From Limnanthes douglasii subsp. nivea (taxonomy: Eukaryota > Streptophyta > Magnoliopsida > Brassicales > Limnanthaceae), in contig JAUPFV010000001.1 in NCBI GenBank assembly GCA_036936605.1, positions 149,836,187-149,900,186 of the forward strand: 64,000 nucleotides of DNA, given 5' to 3'. Below the pieces are notes generated by a model. The model was not told the DNA's origin and made no database searches. It worked only from the letters and a program-made list of their open reading frames with translations. Made by a program: the position numbers and the translations under genes. Of this stretch, positions 1-13,322 are shown one piece after another. Each line of letters starts with the position of its first letter. The first letter of the stretch is position 1.

Positions 1-2160
1 TATCTTACTTAGGTAAGGACTCTAAAATTTGATTAGCATACTCATCCACCGCAACATCCTTATCTTTTATAACATGAGTCTTGAATGTAGTTAACTCCTC
101 TTCAAATATTTTAGTTAGAGCATCTTGGTCATTTAAGGCTTTCAACAAATGCTTTATGGCGTCCTTATAATTTTTAGTATGGTCTTTGTATTTTTAGATC
201 TCCTCTGCATGGATGACTGCAATTCAGTAATTTTAGATTCGTGAGGAGTCTTTAGTTTCTTAAGCTCTTCGTGAGACCTCACGACTTGGCTTGTCAAACT
301 ACCAGTACACTCTTTTTAATCTTCGAAATTATTTTTATGACGCTGACATTCGTCTTTAATAAGAACAATGATTTTTTTTTTGCGCTCTCCTATATCTTTC
401 CAGTTTGGCAATAACCCTCACAAAGCCAAACACATAGTGCGTGAGGGTGTCTTCTGTTTCCAATTGAAAATGCACATCAATAGGGTTGTTCGGATTGAGA
501 AATTAGTGTCTAAAAACCTCATAATAGATCCCATCAACATTAACCATCCGATTATTATCATCATAGGCCAGTTTTTCTAATCATCAAAACTAAAAGAGAA
601 TGCAGTTCAGTTACTTGAAGAAGTCCGACTAGACTATGATTGGGACAATTTCTGCACCGGTGTCCGTTTTGTTCTTCATCTTTTACTTTTTTTGCTGCTA
701 TTCTTGCTCATCTTATGTGTTTTTAGGTATTTGACATTTTCTTCCTCTTTAAGACATGAGACTCTTCAGATGTCTAACCTACTTTACATTTAGGCTCAAC
801 CGTTGCTGGTAAGGGTTCACCGGGTTGATTCACCTATGAAGCTTGCTTGTTAGCATCACCTCTCTCTACCCAATCACTGGGAGCCTCATCCTTATCGGAA
901 AACTTTCCAATCAGAAGTCTCAATTTGGTTAAGAATAGCTGACAGACAATGTTGGATTGGAAATTCTGCTCATGAGAAATTACGTTTAGAATTTGTCCTC
1001 AAGAGATGACTTTGGAGTAGATTGTTCAGAGTGAAGTATTTTAAGAAGACATTGGACTAATTCTCCTCGGTCCATTGGTGAATTTTTTTAAAAGTAACCT
1101 TAGCATATTTCAGGTGTTGCGGATGGGACATTAGTATGGCTACAAAAAAATTTAAAATAAATTACTAACATAAAAAATAAGAGTAGAAATTACAAGTAAA
1201 ACTCGAGGAATTATTTGTACTTTTCCAAGACCTTAGGACGCGACCCAACCTTTCTTTCAAAGATATATTTTTTTCGTTCGCCAAATATCCACTGATAAGA
1301 AGAACTATATCTTCCATAGTTTATCAATCTCTCAATACTTTATACCCATCCCTTAGGTTAAGGAAGTAGAAGAAGATCCAAGAATTCCTAAAAAACTCAC
1401 CAATAACGACGAATTACTCCATTGTAATTTTAATATTTGACAACCTCCATATCATGATACATGATATCAAGGTAAATTATATGTTGGAATAGCTTGACTT
1501 GGACATACACCCACCAGGTCAAAGTATCTAAGTATCACAAGGTCTAATGGAAATTGAAGTCCTCGATTGAAGACATTCAGATATACAAGTAACTCATTTT
1601 CTCCATAGCTCATGGATGTCTCTCTATAATTCGATAATCATACTTTCACATCTTTTGTAATTCCTCACTTGGCTTGAAGAGAGTCTAACTCATTATCAAA
1701 GAATTAATTATATGGCATTTTGGAAAGAACAATCAGCTATTTGTGGCTTTTTTTTTAAATCTTAGAGATGACGAAACCTGTTTGGTATTCTTTTTTTGGG
1801 TTTTGTTTTCAGAAGTTTGTTGGACCTTTGTAACCTTTGTTTGCATAATTTTTTTAGAGGATAATTATCTTGGGTATCCGAACCCATCACTGTGAAAGTT
1901 GGTTGAACTCTAAGACTATTTGCTCATTGCGATCGTGTCTTCCTTGAAGAATGACTTTTTGATGTAAATGACTGAAAAGTGGATGAAGGTTCAACTGAAA
2001 TGATATACTTGTTATATGGGTGTATACCTCCGTAGTTAAGGGTTTAACTGATAATAACTCGTCATTCATATTCAGGAAAACCTAAAACTTTATTTTTTTT
2101 CTCTTCGACTTTATCCGACAAACATAACCAATTAGCCAAAACTGTTTTTGCAGTGAACAT
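1..2160 (-). pseudogene. T1 antisense extra ORF (aORF), decayed
   Basis: Degenerate copy of the antisense ORF carried by this retrotransposon family. The start ATG is at 2160-2158 and the first residues (MFTAKTVLANW) match the T3 aORF start (MFTARNALVKGGW). The central conserved block is readable at about 1640-1440 (NRGLQFPLDLVILRYF, then a CPSQ motif), the same order as T3. Stops and frame changes are frequent, so it cannot be made as one protein. Its C-terminal part runs to or past the window start. The function of the protein family is unknown; plant databases describe similar proteins as putative gypsy-type transposon proteins (Transposase_28-like), an assignment I make by recollection. 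Confidence 0.6.
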
Positions 2161-2696
2161 ACAAGTTCAAAGAAGGACTTCGTCGGAGAATAATTTTGTG
2201 GTGGCTATTACAACAAACGATGAGAGTTTTGATGGTAAAGAGGTAGAACTTCTCTCTCTAGAAACTGAGTTTCTATCTCTAAAAAGTGTTGCAAGGAGAA
2301 ATTGAGGGGGAAAACATTTATAGGAATTTTTAGAAAATCCCAACGAACCCTTTCTCACAAACCCAACAGGTACAACCCTCGGGAAGTTAAAAGGTATCCA
2401 AGTACTATTATTTCTATAAAAATGAAACCGTCTCCAACCGTCATCATATTTCACCACTAAAATAAGAAGTCATAGGTCTAACATATCCATGACATGTGTA
2501 CAAGAACATATCCGACTATGCTATCTTTGTATGATATATGTGAGAATATTTAATTCATTCCACAAGTCAGTTCAAAATTATCTCTTTAGTACGTGTATAG
2601 TATATAAAGTGAACTTCGAAGGGATTCCAAGTCAAGATCTAATGGGTGCATGCATTAGTCCTCCCAAAGAATCTTTATGAGGAGTAAGGGGTTACG

Positions 2697-3042
2697 TGAT
2701 AAATACTGGATTATCCGAAGATAAACAGGTTATTTTACATGTGATATAATAAAGTGTAATATAATTAGAGGTATTGAACATAATAATATATTTTTGGGTA
2801 TAAATGGGCTCGAGTTACTAAATGGGCCCATTGGGCTAATTTTCTTATAAATAGGCCTTTAGAGCCATTGATGAGATTTGATGAGATTTGATGAGAAATA
2901 TTTAATCTCTACCTATCCCGTCAGAGCTTCTCTTTTTAAATTATATCCTAAGCTGCTCAATTCTCTCTATAGAGCCTATTAAAGATTTAATTATTTCTTA
3001 TCTGTTTACTTAAATGTCCTCCAAAAATCATTGACGCGATCA
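2697..3042 (+). repeat. T1 3' LTR
   Basis: It begins TGATAAATAC directly after a purine-rich tract and ends CGCGATCA, giving canonical TG...CA ends. A TATA box (TTATAAATAGG) lies near 2844 and three tandem TGATGAGATT repeats near 2872-2893. It is only distantly similar to the other LTRs. The 5' partner is outside the window, so the boundaries are inferred from the family pattern. Confidence 0.55.
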
Positions 3043-3049
3043 ACATATG

Positions 3050-3331
3050 TACAAGAATTCATAGATGTGGTTATGTGTGGATGATATAAGGTATTGTATG
3101 GACGATATGAGGTAATGTGTAAATGATATTGGTGTTGTATGGATGATGTGGGGGATGAGTCATGTATCGACTATACGAGGTCTAGTACGGATGGTGCTTG
3201 TCATGTTTCAACGGTCTGAGGCCATGTGTGAACACTATGAGGTATCTTGTATCCAGTGTTGGTGATTTGTGGATGATACGAGGTCTTGTATAAACGTTAT
3301 TGGTTATGTGTAGATGATATGAGGCCATATG
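3050..3331. repeat. degenerate tandem repeat split by T2
   Basis: Imperfect repeats of about 30 bases built on TGTGTGGATGATATGAGGT fill this stretch. The same motif resumes at 13655-13700 on the other side of T2 (GGTCATGTGTGGATGATCC). T2 therefore inserted into an existing tandem repeat. The array may be part of the LTR of an older element; this is inference. Confidence 0.6.
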
Positions 3332-3717
3332 TGATAGGGTCAGATATCTTTGAGACTAGTAGACAACAAGGAGTCAGACTTCTTCAAGAGGGAAATTTAT
3401 ACCCACAATAAATATGATATTGACTAAGTAGTGTGCTAGTTATATATTTTTATGAAATATGTATAATAAAAAATTAATGTTGATAGGCTTGGAGGGTGAT
3501 GGGTTAACCCGTATTTATGACCCAATCTGGTTGGCCCATGAACCTAAAAGTTAATCTATAAATACTCAAAAGTACAACATTTAAGAGGTTTGGAACATTA
3601 TCTCTCTACACATTAAATACAAGCACCTCAATTATATCTCTACCCTTCATCTTGAATTTTATAAACCAACTAAACAATTACCAAAACTACCCTCCGATAA
3701 GGTTTTATCCATATCTA
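3332..3717 (+). repeat. T2 5' LTR
   Basis: It starts TGATAGGGTC and ends near ATATCTA, a decayed form of the CA end kept in the 3' LTR. It is collinear with 13323-13654, including the shared block CTTGGAGGGTGATGGGTT. It is followed two bases later by the primer-binding site. Confidence 0.8.
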
Positions 3718-3719
3718 AT

Positions 3720-3737
3720 TGGTGACTATAGTGGGAG
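3720..3737 (+). other. T2 primer-binding site
   Basis: TGGTGACTATAGTGGGAG lies just inside the 5' LTR and matches, with decay, TGGCGACCACAGTGGGAG of T3 and T5. The priming tRNA is not identified. Confidence 0.7.
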
Positions 3738-3804
3738 TGGAAGGTACCCGGATATCAGTATCCAAAACCTAACTCACAAATTTACCTTTGGAGTTCTTTG
3801 ATAC

Positions 3805-6277
3805 ATGGATCACGATATGCAAACAGGTCTCCCTCTTGAAAATGAGGAGTTCATAGTCGAAAAGAGCATGTGCATACCTCTCATGTGAATCATGATACAG
3901 AGGAAATACTGTTCATGCAGGAAGAGTGTAATGAGCTGCGAGCATCATAAATTGTAGCATTAAGAGCCCAAAGGTAGACTGTAAATGATATAGGGGAAAA
4001 TAATCCTCAAAGTGTCCCAAGTCTAATTAGCTAGATAATAATCCTCATCATAATTCGAAGCGAAGACCGAATAACCAGTCTCTTAAAGCCCAGCAAGAAT
4101 CTAAAAAGGAACATCGGCCTAAACATTGTTCAACCATATCGGATTTTGTAGATGGCTCAACAACAAAATCTGAATTAGAAGTTTTCAAGTACTGATCGTG
4201 ATCATAAGAATAAGAAATTGAAGTTAGCTAAAATAAATTCAAAAAAGTATCATAGATCAAGTAGGCAGGATTTTTCAAGGAAGAAGATTGACCGAAAATG
4301 TAAAAGGAAAAAGAAAGATTATCAAGGAAAAATGAAAGGGTCAGCAGACCATAGCATAAATCACTTGTTAAGTGATCAATTCGTTGCGCAGTCCGAATCA
4401 TAGATTTTTATCACTCCCATAAGGATCATATGTTTAGCCAATGACATAATTGGAGATCATGACCATTGTCTTTGAAAATTTTATCTGAACATTTAACTAG
4501 GCGTTTTGATAGTTCAAAATGGAGAAATAAGATGGGAGTCAGGACCCCGAAAATCATCTTGAACAATTTAAAATTTTCATGATGAGCTTTAATGATGATT
4601 ACAATCTATTTTGCAGAGCGTTTTCTCAAAATTTCAAAGGCAGCGCCTTGAAATGGTATAATAGAATACCGCAGGGACCGATCAAGAATTTTGACATATT
4701 CATGATAGAACTCCGAAGATAGTTTGTGAGAAGTAAAGAAATTTGAGGGAATGAGAATATAATAACCCATTGCTGGTAATATCCAAATGAAACTTTAAAA
4801 GATTACATCAACTATTTTGTACACACTTAAGATAGGCTGACAGATTGTTTCAAATAGGTGGCCGTAACTTCACTTTGACAAGGGTTATTAGCTGGTGAGT
4901 TATTTGATTCAGTGACTCAAAGAAAGTAATGACCCGAGGTGGCTTGCTAAACCAAGTCAGAAAGGAAATTATTGTGGAAGAAACCAAAATATTGAGGCAG
5001 CCTCATTAGTACAGACCTGCCCAATCAACCTTTATCCCATAAGCAAGTAACCAGTCATAACCTACAGTTAACAATCGTCCGAGGGCCTCAGGTCAGGATT
5101 CTCATTGGCCTAGACAGAGACAATTTAATCAAGGTCAACAATCTATCAAAAATGAAATCAATTGGTCCAACCTGGATAATTTGTAGAACTGATTGAAAAT
5201 ATGGCTACCATTTATGATATGGCTAAGAACGTTGTGCAATCCCAAAGACCTACCCCATTCAAACTCCAAGGGAAAATCAAAACACACGGTTCTGAAGATA
5301 ACATAATGATGTGAGACGTGACACTAAGGACTGTATTTCTCTAAAACATGAGATACAGTCGTTAATTAGAAATGGGAAACTAACTAATTTTGTTAAGTCA
5401 CATGAGGATGATAGGAAAATGAGCAACAAGTCACAGCTAGATACAAATGAGTTCATGCTACATCATATATTGTCGAAAATAAAAACACAGGAGTATTCAA
5501 ATAAGAGAGTATGATGGTAATTATAGAGAAATTTGATATTGATTCTAAATACCTGGATCCAGATTTAGATCGGGGTCGAATCAATATGGCGGTAGAAAAT
5601 ACTGGAAATGTTACCAAATTGTGTCACTTATACGAATCCTTAACTATTTTCGGAGGAGATACAATGACGGCACCTTCGAGTTACTCCTAGAAAAAGCATG
5701 TGATTAGTTTGACCATGCAATTAGAAGGAAAAATGTCCTCATATCTTTACAAAAACCTTGCACTCTTCATAGTGTTTGACGAAGACGACTTAAAACATGT
5801 CACAAACCCACATGAGGATGCTTTGGTGATAGGGGCATCTATTGAGGGAACAAAGATCCAAAGAATCTTGATCGACATGGGTAGCTTGACTAATATCTTA
5901 TTTCTAACTACTTATAACCAAATAAAAAACCCATCAGTTGTCATCCAATAAAATAGGACCAGAGTAAGGTTTCAGGAAACTCTCCTAATATCATTTGAGA
6001 ATTCGAAATAAAAGCACTTTTGGGAAAAGGATCATTCAAAAAAATGGCGAGAGTTCTATTTGTAGTGGTGGATTGTTCGACCCCATACAATGAAATCTTT
6101 TGCAGATCTTGGTTGTCAAGGAATCACACGGTTGCATCAACGGTTCTCCAATGTTTAAAGTACGCAATTGGAGGATAAGTAGGGATCGTTCGGAGCAACC
6201 AAAAAATGGCCAATGAATGTTATGTCAATGATCTTGCCTTAAAGTCCCTGGAGAATGTGACAACAAAAAATGAATAG
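3805..6277 (+). pseudogene. T2 gag-protease region, decayed
   Basis: Collinear with gag-pro of T3 and T5. The ATG at 3805 (ATGGATCACGAT) aligns with the gag start of T4. The basic stretch at 4218-4400 matches the Lys/Arg-rich segment of the other copies. The capsid-like core (NHLEQFKIFMMSF, ALKWYNRIPQG) is at about 4540-4700. The protease region is at about 5750-6160, with the active-site DTG changed to DMG (LIDMGS). Several stops and frame changes break it. The region ends at a TAG (6275-6277) that is at the same codon in T3 and T5. Confidence 0.75.
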
Positions 6278-9200
6278 CAATTACTATAGTATTCTTCGGA
6301 TTCGGGCAAAATAGATGATCTCAGAGAGACTCATAATATTTTTTTATTCAAGTAGAAGAATTTGAAGTACGTAATTTAGTTGATGGAAAAAATGTCAGGA
6401 TTGAAGCTAGATTACCATCAGAGTTGAAGCAAAAAATATTATCTTTCTTATCCAACAGTTTGCATATGTTTTCCTGGTGCAATGAAGATATGATCGGCTT
6501 ACCAGCTGGTATCATTTTCCATAAATTATTTGTACGATCTGATGCAGGCCCAGTAGTCCAAAGAAAAATGATTTTTTCCAAAGAAAAATCCAAAACCATT
6601 GTTCAATAAGTAGATAGATTGATAAATGTGGGACACATTCGAGAATCTCAATATCCATTTTGGGCAGTAAATCTGGTACTTATTAAAAATAAGAATGACA
6701 AATGGCGAATGTGTATCGATTTCATAGATATAAGCAAAGCATGCCCCAAAGATCATTTACTAGTTTCTCGAATAGATCAGTTGGTAGAATCCACTTCAGG
6801 AATAAGTTCTTGTCTTTTATAGATGGTTTTGCTGGATTCAATCATATATAGATTGATCTAAATAACCAGGTCCACACGACGTTCATCACTGATAGGGGCT
6901 GCATTGTTACAAGGTAATGCCTTTTATACTAAAAAATATTGGGGCTACTTACAAGTGCATGGTCGATAAAGCATTTGCCAATTAGAGCGGGAGGAATGTT
7001 GAAGTTTATATTGATGGCATGATACTGAAACTCCCGAGGGAAGAAGATCATTTACTTGATCTCTAATAAACTTTCTCTAATTTTGAGGCTATTAATTTAA
7101 AGTTGAATCCATAAAAATGTACTTTTGGGGTACAATAAGAGAAAATTTTGGACTACATAATCAATGAGAAATGGATTCAAGCCGACCCAGATGCACTATT
7201 GACTATGAACCCTCATCGGGCCACCAAAGAATTTAAAATATTGACTCACAAATTGACAACCTTGAATAGGTTTATATATCAAGATCATCGGATAAATGCG
7301 CATAGTTAGTCCAAGTCTTGAGAAATGCCAAAGAGCTTAATTGGTCCCCAAATTGTGATAGTGTATTCCTTGAAACTAAAAAAATATTTATCTTTACCGA
7401 AAAATTTATTCAAGCCGGTCATTAGAGAAATACTTTACGTGTATCTAGTAGTATTAGATTATGTTGTGAGTGCGGTGTTGGTTCGGGAAGTTGAAAATTA
7501 TCCTCGTCTCGTTTACTACATCAACAAGAGTTTATTAGATGCTGAAAAAATACCTCAAGTTGGAAAAATGGGCTTTAGCATTAGTAATAGCGGCCATGAA
7601 AATGATGCCTTATTTTCTAGCGCATTCGATTATAGTTCGAACTTCTTTTCCACTTAAAAATGCATTACAAAATCCGGATAGTAACTTCGGTGAGACTAGC
7701 ATGATAGGTTGTGGAGTAGGAGTTTTCCTACTTTCCCCTATTTGAAGATTATATGTATCAAGCCATACGTTTTGGTTTTAAGTCATACAAAAGTTAAGCA
7801 GAATATGAAGCAGTTATACCAGGATTAAGGTTTGCTCGAATATGTGCTGCCAAAAGAATCCGACTATTGAATGATTCACAGTTACTTAACACCAAGCACA
7901 AGAATAATATGAAACTAGAAATCAACAGTTGGAGAAGTATTTACAAGTGTTAAAAGATATTTCTGCTTGCTTTAAGTATTAAAATACGAATATGTACTAA
8001 GGTCAAAAAATTCGATGGTTGAATCCTTAGCCATTGTTGCGTAGTCGGAAGCATACTTGGATTTTAGTACAAGAGTGGCCTTCTATGACAACAAATATTG
8101 AAATGGAAATTGAGACCAAAGAGAATTTTCAAGTATCAGCCATAATCAGTCAATATTGGAGGTATGGTTTTCAAGAGTTCATCACTAAATGAATTCTACC
8201 CAAAGACAAAAGTATAGTTAATAAGTTAAAGTTCAAAGCAAATTTTGAGAGGAGTCCTTCATAGAAGATCTTTCAGTATGCCTTTGTTGTGATGCCTCAC
8301 ATCCAATGAGTCTCAAACATTTTTGTTTGAATTACATGATATGGAAGGGTCAATCTACTATAGCTATAAGGCTTTGATTAGAGGAGTCTTATTAACAGGT
8401 TATTATTGGACATCTATTATGGCAGGTTCTAAAGAGTTAGTCAAAAGATGTGATCGTTGTTAGAGATATGGAAATAAAATATATGTACCAAAATTTCTTA
8501 TGAAGTCTGTATCCAAAGCAATACCCTTTGATAGACGAGGGCTTGATTTGGTTGGACCCCTTCCAATGGCTTCTAGAGGGTGTCGAACTATCATCTTGGT
8601 AATTTAATATTTTCTGAAGTGGATGGAAGCTGCGCCCTCTCTGGTACGACTTCCAAAGCGAGATATGGAAACTTTTTGTGCCTCAATAGAAATTCACCAT
8701 TGTTTTTCCTCACCTTTTCATCCCCAAGCCAATGGATAGATATAGGTGGCTAATATAACTATTTTAATAGGTCTAAAAAGAATTTGGAAGGAGCCGCATG
8801 TAAATTGGCTTATTACATACAGTAAGTGTTATGGGCTTATCGAACAACTTCACATAATTCCAAGAAAGAATCTTCTTTTACCTTGGTTTATGGAATGGAT
8901 GCAATTGCACCAATAGAGACTACTCTTTCTTCTTTCAAGATTCAAAATTATTATGAAGAGGGAAATAGAGTTGCAGTAAGGACGCAGTTAGATTTGATCG
9001 AATAAAAGAGAATTAAAACTCATATAAGAACAATACATTACCAGGGTTTAATAAGAAGTAGGTATGCATCTAAGATACAAAGAGAGACTTCCAAGTGAGG
9101 GATAAGGTTTTGAGAAATGTATTTATGTACACTAAAGATATGAAGTTTGGGGAGTTGGCTCTGAATTAGGAATGACCGTACACTGTTTGTGAAAAGATTA

Positions 9201-9289
9201 AGCAAGGTTCGTATCGGTTAATTGAACGGGAAGTCAATCATTTGAAGCACCCATGGAATGTTGTACACTTGAGGTTATATCTTGAATAA
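6278..9289 (+). pseudogene. T2 pol: RT, two RNase H domains and integrase, decayed
   Basis: Collinear with the T3/T5 polymerase. The RT N-terminal region is at about 6360-6820 (HMFSWCNEDMIG, KWRMCIDFIDISKACPKDH), the palm at 6820-7140, and the RT-linked RNase H at 7325-7660. The second RNase H, at about 7690-8060, keeps a GCGVGV-like start. Integrase is at 8200-9289, with a decayed zinc region and WGLDLVGPLP-type core, ending at TAA 9287-9289. At the RT active site the YIDD equivalent reads YIDG (about 7012-7020), which alone would inactivate it. There are many stops. Confidence 0.75.
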
Positions 9290-10039
9290 ACTTATATTGT
9301 AAACATTTACTTTATTTATGTTTAATTTAGATAAATGGAAGCATACTCTTTCCTACTGTGGTGTTATGGGGAGGTTTTAATGAGGTGTCCGAATCATTAT
9401 TAATATATTATTTTCCTTTAAAAATATGGGTGTGTTAAGTTTTTTTTCCTTCGAATGGATCATGTATGTTAAGTTTTTTGTTGCCTTCGAATGGATTACA
9501 TTCGAATGGCTTGTGTATGTTAAGTTTTTTCCTTCGAATGGAATACCTTCGAATGACTTGTGTATGGTAAGTTTTGTTACCTTCGAATGGATTACCTTCA
9601 AATGGCTCATGTATGTTAATATTTTGTTTCCTTAATAAGGATTATCTTCGAATGAACCATGTATATTAAGTTTTTATTTCCTTCGAATAGATTACCTTCG
9701 AATGGCTTGTGTATGTTAAATTTTTACCCCTTCAAATGGTTCATGTTTTGAGATTAATTGTCTTTGGATAAACTAAATTGGGAAATAAAGATAATAATAT
9801 ATGTAAGTAAATAAGTGAAGTTGATAAGATGATAAATGATATAATATGCCTTGAATGACCCAAAGACTTGGTGAAATCCGGGGATAAAATAAAAAATTCG
9901 TTGGCCATGCCAATGACTTGCACAAATACATCCGATTCAGATAAACAAAATTCCTTATACATAATAAGGACTTGCACAACAACTACATAAAATCTTGCTA
10001 GCCTTAGGGCTCGTTCCCACCAACATCTCATTCTTCCTT
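9290..10039. repeat. T2 spacer with 50-60-bp tandem repeats
   Basis: This non-coding stretch between pol and the antisense ORF holds about six imperfect units (9426-9750). They are built from CCTTCGAATGGATTACCTTC and TTGTGTATGTTAAGTTTTT. ORFs reported inside it are products of the repeat. Tat-lineage elements are known for tandem repeats in this region. No gene is seen in 9750-10039. Confidence 0.75.
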
Positions 10040-12781
10040 TTCTTCTAAACTCCCATCACCGAAGTCTCATTCATCTCTATCACCAGGTGAATTCTCATAA
10101 AGTCCAAGCTGGTCGGCTAGGGGCATATCATGGGGAAATAAATTCTCTGGGACATATCCCCACAAATATCACAGGCAAGTGTGGGAAACATTTTATGGAA
10201 CTCCAACACCATATCCGATTTGACTGAGTCATCTCTCTTTTGTAAGGAGTCTATCTATTACTAAATTTGCGTATGCATCTATAATATCTCTTGTCTTTTG
10301 GGTGGATTTAGCTTTGAGAGAAGTAATTTTATCATTTTGTTTTGTGATAAAAGCTTCTTAATTTTTATTTTCATCCGAGAAGCGCTTAATGGTAGCTTTA
10401 TCATCAGTTTGTTGGTTTTTTAATGAGGCAATATCCTCGAAACTGGATGAATGCAGACTTTTATAATCAGCTTGTAGCTTGTCATGATTAGATTTTACTT
10501 GGACTAGCTCATCCCTAACCAATTTTACCTCTCTGGTTAGATTCTCAGCTTTGGTATTTTCTTCCTTAATTGAAGTCTTCAAATTCTTATTTTTGTCTTG
10601 AAGAGATGTGATATCTTCAATCTAAGACCTTATTTGTCTTTCCAAGTCAATGATTGGCCTCACATAGCTCAAGACTGAATACCCTAATACGCCCTTCTCC
10701 TTTGAGAATTCAAAAGTAACCCCTTCGAATACCATAGTAGTTGCGGTGCTTGTAGACTTATGAAAGTCGGTTCAAAGGCTTCAAAATCGGAAGCCCCCAT
10801 AACTCCAATCGAGTCAACACCACCAAATATCTGCCTATCAGAAGGAAGAAGTAGCGGGAAAGGATGATCGAACATCGTGGCCACTAGAGGATCAACAACA
10901 AGGATTGTTGGAGGAGGAATTTCTGAATGGAGGACTAACTCCTAACGAGTCGAAGTTTTATTCCTCTTCTTGTCTTTTTATGCCTTATTTCCCCATTATG
11001 TGCATTTTATTCTGCTTGGGCACACGAAATATGGAAGGAACCTCACCTCCCTCAACCATAACAACAACATCCAATAAGGTTTAATTAGATTTCATATGGT
11101 TGTCCCATATTTCCAGCTTCATCAACAAACTGTGATGATATTTATCCTTGTTCCGATGATTGGGGGCTCTATTCCTGGTGGGAAGGTATAACTTACCACC
11201 ATCGGTCTTAGTTCTCTTAGGAATGATAGACGGCTGAGGAGGATTACAAAATTGATCCCGTATCAGCTCCCGTTCGGGATGAGTTCTCCAAAGATGATTC
11301 AGAACAAAGTTGGTAGACATAAAGCAATTGTGGAAATCATTGGACCACTTAGCCTCTGCCCATTCATTTAGTTTCTTGAAGGCGACCTTCGCTTCAGACA
11401 AATGTTGAGAGTATGGCTTCAAAATGGTTGATACAAGACAAGTTAAGGGTAAATAAAATAAATAAATCAAATAAAATAAAATAATAGGAACATGAAAATA
11501 AATCAGAATAGACTTATGAGAATTCTTCCAATGTTTGGTAAGTTGGTTAGGATTCCCTTTATAAACGATCTTTCTACCATTTTCCCACTAACCACTGATG
11601 GAAAATAATTAGGTCTTCCATATTTTTTCTGCTTCCAGTGGATCTTCCACCGCTTTGTAGTCATTCATCATATTAAAATAATAAAATGGGATGCGGGCAT
11701 TATGGGACAGCCCCACTACAACAGCCATATGCACCATTGGCATTGGAATTTTAGACATTCTTGAAGCCATGATACATGCTAGCAATGAGAACCAAGTGTG
11801 TGGGCTAACCGGACTCGAGCACAACCTCACCAAACTAAAATACCTTACCAAACTAAAATATCTCAAAATCTTGGGATCCAAGAGAAAGCGAAGGTCCCAT
11901 TTGAGTACATCGATATAAACTACTAGTTCCCCAACACCGCAACTCATCAGAGTCTTTCTAGGTTGGGGCAGTCTAACCTTAACTTTGTAAGGGAAACCCC
12001 ATTGGCTTGAATAACCTCCAATTTGGATTCATGAAAATAAACTTAAGACATTTTATCCAAAATCAAAAGATACTTGACACTAACCTTTGTGAAGTTGGGT
12101 CCAACATGTTCGACGGTAGACGAAAGAAGAATGTCGGTTTATGTTGAAAGTGCCTTGTTTTTACCATTGCTATTACCATCTTGTGGGCCCTCCGGATTTA
12201 TTTTCCTTATTGGCCTCGCGGTTTTCCCAGTCTGACCAGATGTCTCGATGGGAGAGTATTTGTTATCATCTTTCATATTTTCACCTATAATTTTGAGACT
12301 AGATCCCGAAGGCCCACGAGGCTGAGCTCCAACATTTTCTTGTACGGGTTATAGAGTCTTCGACCCTGTTCGGAATTCGTAAAGAGATATTACAAACGGT
12401 TACTTGTTGTTTTGTAAAAGGTTTATTTTTTATCTTTGAAATTCTGATAACTCTTTACATAGTGTTTTCTTCGATATCTGATCCTGTAATTCTGAAATTA
12501 AATTTTTTTCGATGGCTGGTGGCCCCTTGAGATTGGAATGATTTAAAAGGCTTAGATGATCAGCTGTGATATGTAAATGATTGGGCAGTCAAGACTGGTT
12601 CATAGGGAATGCTCTGCCTATTATAGGGATAAACTCCTCTGTAATCGACGGATTGAGTTACCATAACTGTACCCAATGAGACATAAAATTTGGCAGCAGC
12701 TCTTGCTTTTTTCTTCTCTTATTATAGTTCAGACAAGTTTAACCAACCAACTTTGGTTAAAACATTTTTTATGGTGAAGAT
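10040..12781 (-). pseudogene. T2 antisense extra ORF (aORF), decayed
   Basis: Minus-strand relative of the T3 aORF. The start position (12781-12779) reads ATC instead of ATG, followed by FTIKNVLTKVGWLNLSEL. The conserved central domain is at 11947-11609 (WDLRFLLDPKILRYF, LLACIMASRMSKIPMPM, PFYYFNMMNDYKAVEDPLEAEKIWKT). It contains a local duplication of RYFSLV. The segment after the intron position is at 11430-11120 (LNEWAEAKWSND...). The coiled-coil tail is at 10582-10358. The 3' boundary is approximate. Frames are broken many times. Confidence 0.75.
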
Positions 12782-13098
12782 GCAAACATTGAAATGATTA
12801 TGGGAAGAATAATTCAGGTGGTTATGCGGTGGAAGAGGATAATTATCGCCGGTAAGGGTTTAGATATTAACAACAAAATGTTTCTCTGTCTAGAAAACAA
12901 AGCTTTTGTCTCTCTAGAAATACGAACTGTTAAAAATTAAGAAAGAGTTTATATAGAGACCCTAAGAAATGCTTGAGTGTCCTACTAGTGAAGTGGAAAT
13001 AACCCCAATAAGTAGGGTAACTCTAGGGAATTGGAACTGTATATTTTCTAATGGGTTAGTTCTACTTAGGGTAAATCGAGTTCGTCCAATTATGAAAT

Positions 13099-13108
13099 GA
13101 CACGTGTC
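13099..13108 (-). promoter_or_regulatory. T2 aORF promoter G-box
   Basis: Palindromic GACACGTGTC lies about 320 bp upstream of the T2 aORF start. T3, T5 and T6 have the same decamer at comparable places. CACGTG is the core of plant G-boxes, which are bound by bZIP and bHLH factors. It has survived in an otherwise badly decayed copy. Confidence 0.55.
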
Positions 13109-13322
13109 ATAAAAAAACCGGTTAAAAGTTGTGACCTTTAGATAATAATCATCCTCAAATAAATGGCATCAAAGGAGATCGTATATGTTCACTATATGTA
13201 CCCCCATCACAAAATATTAGAAAATTAGGGCTAGAGAAACAAACAAGTGTAAATCATAGGCGATTCGAATATGTGTTCGTTAGCTCTCCCAAAATATCTT
13301 TGAGAGCGCTGAGGGGGCTAGC

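Larger units (their letters stand above)
1..3042 (+). mobile_element. T1: old Tat-lineage Ty3/gypsy element, 3' part only
   Basis: The right-hand end of an element whose gag-pol lies outside the window to the left. It has the same order as the complete copies here: an antisense extra ORF on the minus strand (1-2160), its decayed promoter, a purine-rich stretch (GAGGAGTAAGGGG, about 2680-2691), then a 3' LTR starting TGATAAATAC at 2697. Many stops and indels show that it is old. The family assignment rests on the aORF start and its central conserved block, which match T3, T5 and T6. Confidence 0.7.

Noticed and set aside
3050..3331. CRISPR-like array of spaced repeats
   Set aside because: Repeats are imperfect, with no spacers of fixed length, in a plant nuclear context; it is an ordinary degenerate tandem repeat.
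9377..9635. Overlapping ORFs on both strands in the T2 spacer
   Set aside because: Created by the tandem repeat, whose unit has few stops; not conserved in T3 or T5.
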